From Chara braunii (Eukaryota > Streptophyta > Charophyceae > Charales > Characeae), in NCBI GenBank assembly GCA_003427395.1, contig BFEA01000046.1, forward strand, positions 3,071,649 through 3,098,946: a DNA stretch of 27,298 nt, given 5' to 3'. This document shows, one piece after another, positions 27,201-27,298 of this stretch. The translations under genes were made by a program, and so were the position numbers. Below the pieces are notes generated by a model, which did not search any database, was not told the DNA's origin, and worked only from the letters and a program-made list of their open reading frames with translations. Position 1 is the first letter of the stretch; each line of letters begins with the position of its first letter.

Positions 27201-27298
27201 AAGGGAAAGGAATGACCCTAACCAGGCTGTTCGACTTGAGAATGGAAAGGAATGACCCTAACCAGGCTGTTCGACTTGAGAATGGAAAGGAATGACCC
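27201..27298. repeat. 40-bp tandem repeat running off the right edge
   Basis: Units start at 27201, 27241 and 27281 (aatggaaaggaatgacccta, ending gttcgacttgag). The first copy differs by one base; the third is cut by the window end. Confidence 0.92.

Noticed and set aside
25164-27298. 3' LTR matching sequence upstream of gag
   Set aside because: By eye no direct repeat links 25164-27298 with 11900-18587; only generic purine-rich words are shared. A dot plot would settle it.
1-27298. tRNA genes
   Set aside because: No B-box-like GGTTCGANNCC with a cloverleaf was seen on either strand.

Overview
This window looks like repeat-dominated nuclear DNA from a large plant-type (streptophyte) genome. 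The reasons are a decayed Ty3/Gypsy retrotransposon with no chromodomain seen, long imperfect minisatellites, a (CT)n microsatellite sized with Ns, and no compact gene-dense stretch. The reverse transcriptase carries YIDD followed by NPIKG. I associate that variant with fungal, algal and non-flowering-plant elements rather than typical angiosperm Gypsy elements. I cannot fix the species; charophyte, bryophyte, other seedless plant or gymnosperm are all possible. I found no tRNA, rRNA or CRISPR array and no confidently functional host gene.

Layout. 1-905: two short-period arrays (65 bp, then 57 bp). 1151-1182: a purine tract running into TGTCGGGACC, which looks like the end of a retroelement body followed by an LTR-type start. 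1161-7808: two diverged tandem copies of a ~3.3-kb non-coding unit (1161-4522 and 4523-7808). Each unit is packed with recurring inverted repeats of three families (GGGAC..GTCCC, CCGTCAAGATC.., GCAGTCCG..CGGACTGC). Several stems differ between copies by paired changes. 7806-8257: a TATA-like motif sits in the loop of one more such hairpin, followed by a leader-like stretch and a possible splice donor. 8260-11930: the strand turns strongly pyrimidine-rich, with CT/TTC tracts, a 91-bp array, a related 80/91-bp array, and (CT)n with a 35-N gap. 12000-14690: no recognised gene.

14696-18122, + strand: a TATA motif followed by four diverged full or partial tandem copies, plus one N-terminal fragment, of an unrecognised protein family of about 180-295 codons. 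Each of the four main copies is interrupted only by UGA codons. Four of the six internal UGAs fall at positions where another copy has tryptophan. 18588-25163: the Ty3/Gypsy internal region in order gag, protease, RT, RNase H, integrase. Gag is open for 543 codons. From about 21750 to 25163 pol keeps one reading frame, broken by stop codons but without visible frameshifts. 25747-26470: a TATA box and an intact 217-codon acidic ORF with a SUMO-interaction-like motif. 26471-27298: non-coding, with two small tandem duplications.

How the parts relate is inference. The tandem family and the 217-codon ORF flank gag-pol in the same orientation, so they may be accessory genes of one large element, comparable in position to the extra ORF upstream of gag in plant Ogre/Tat elements. 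I could not find the LTRs that would bound such an element. The 1161-8257 block fits the U3/R/U5 of a different, longer element.
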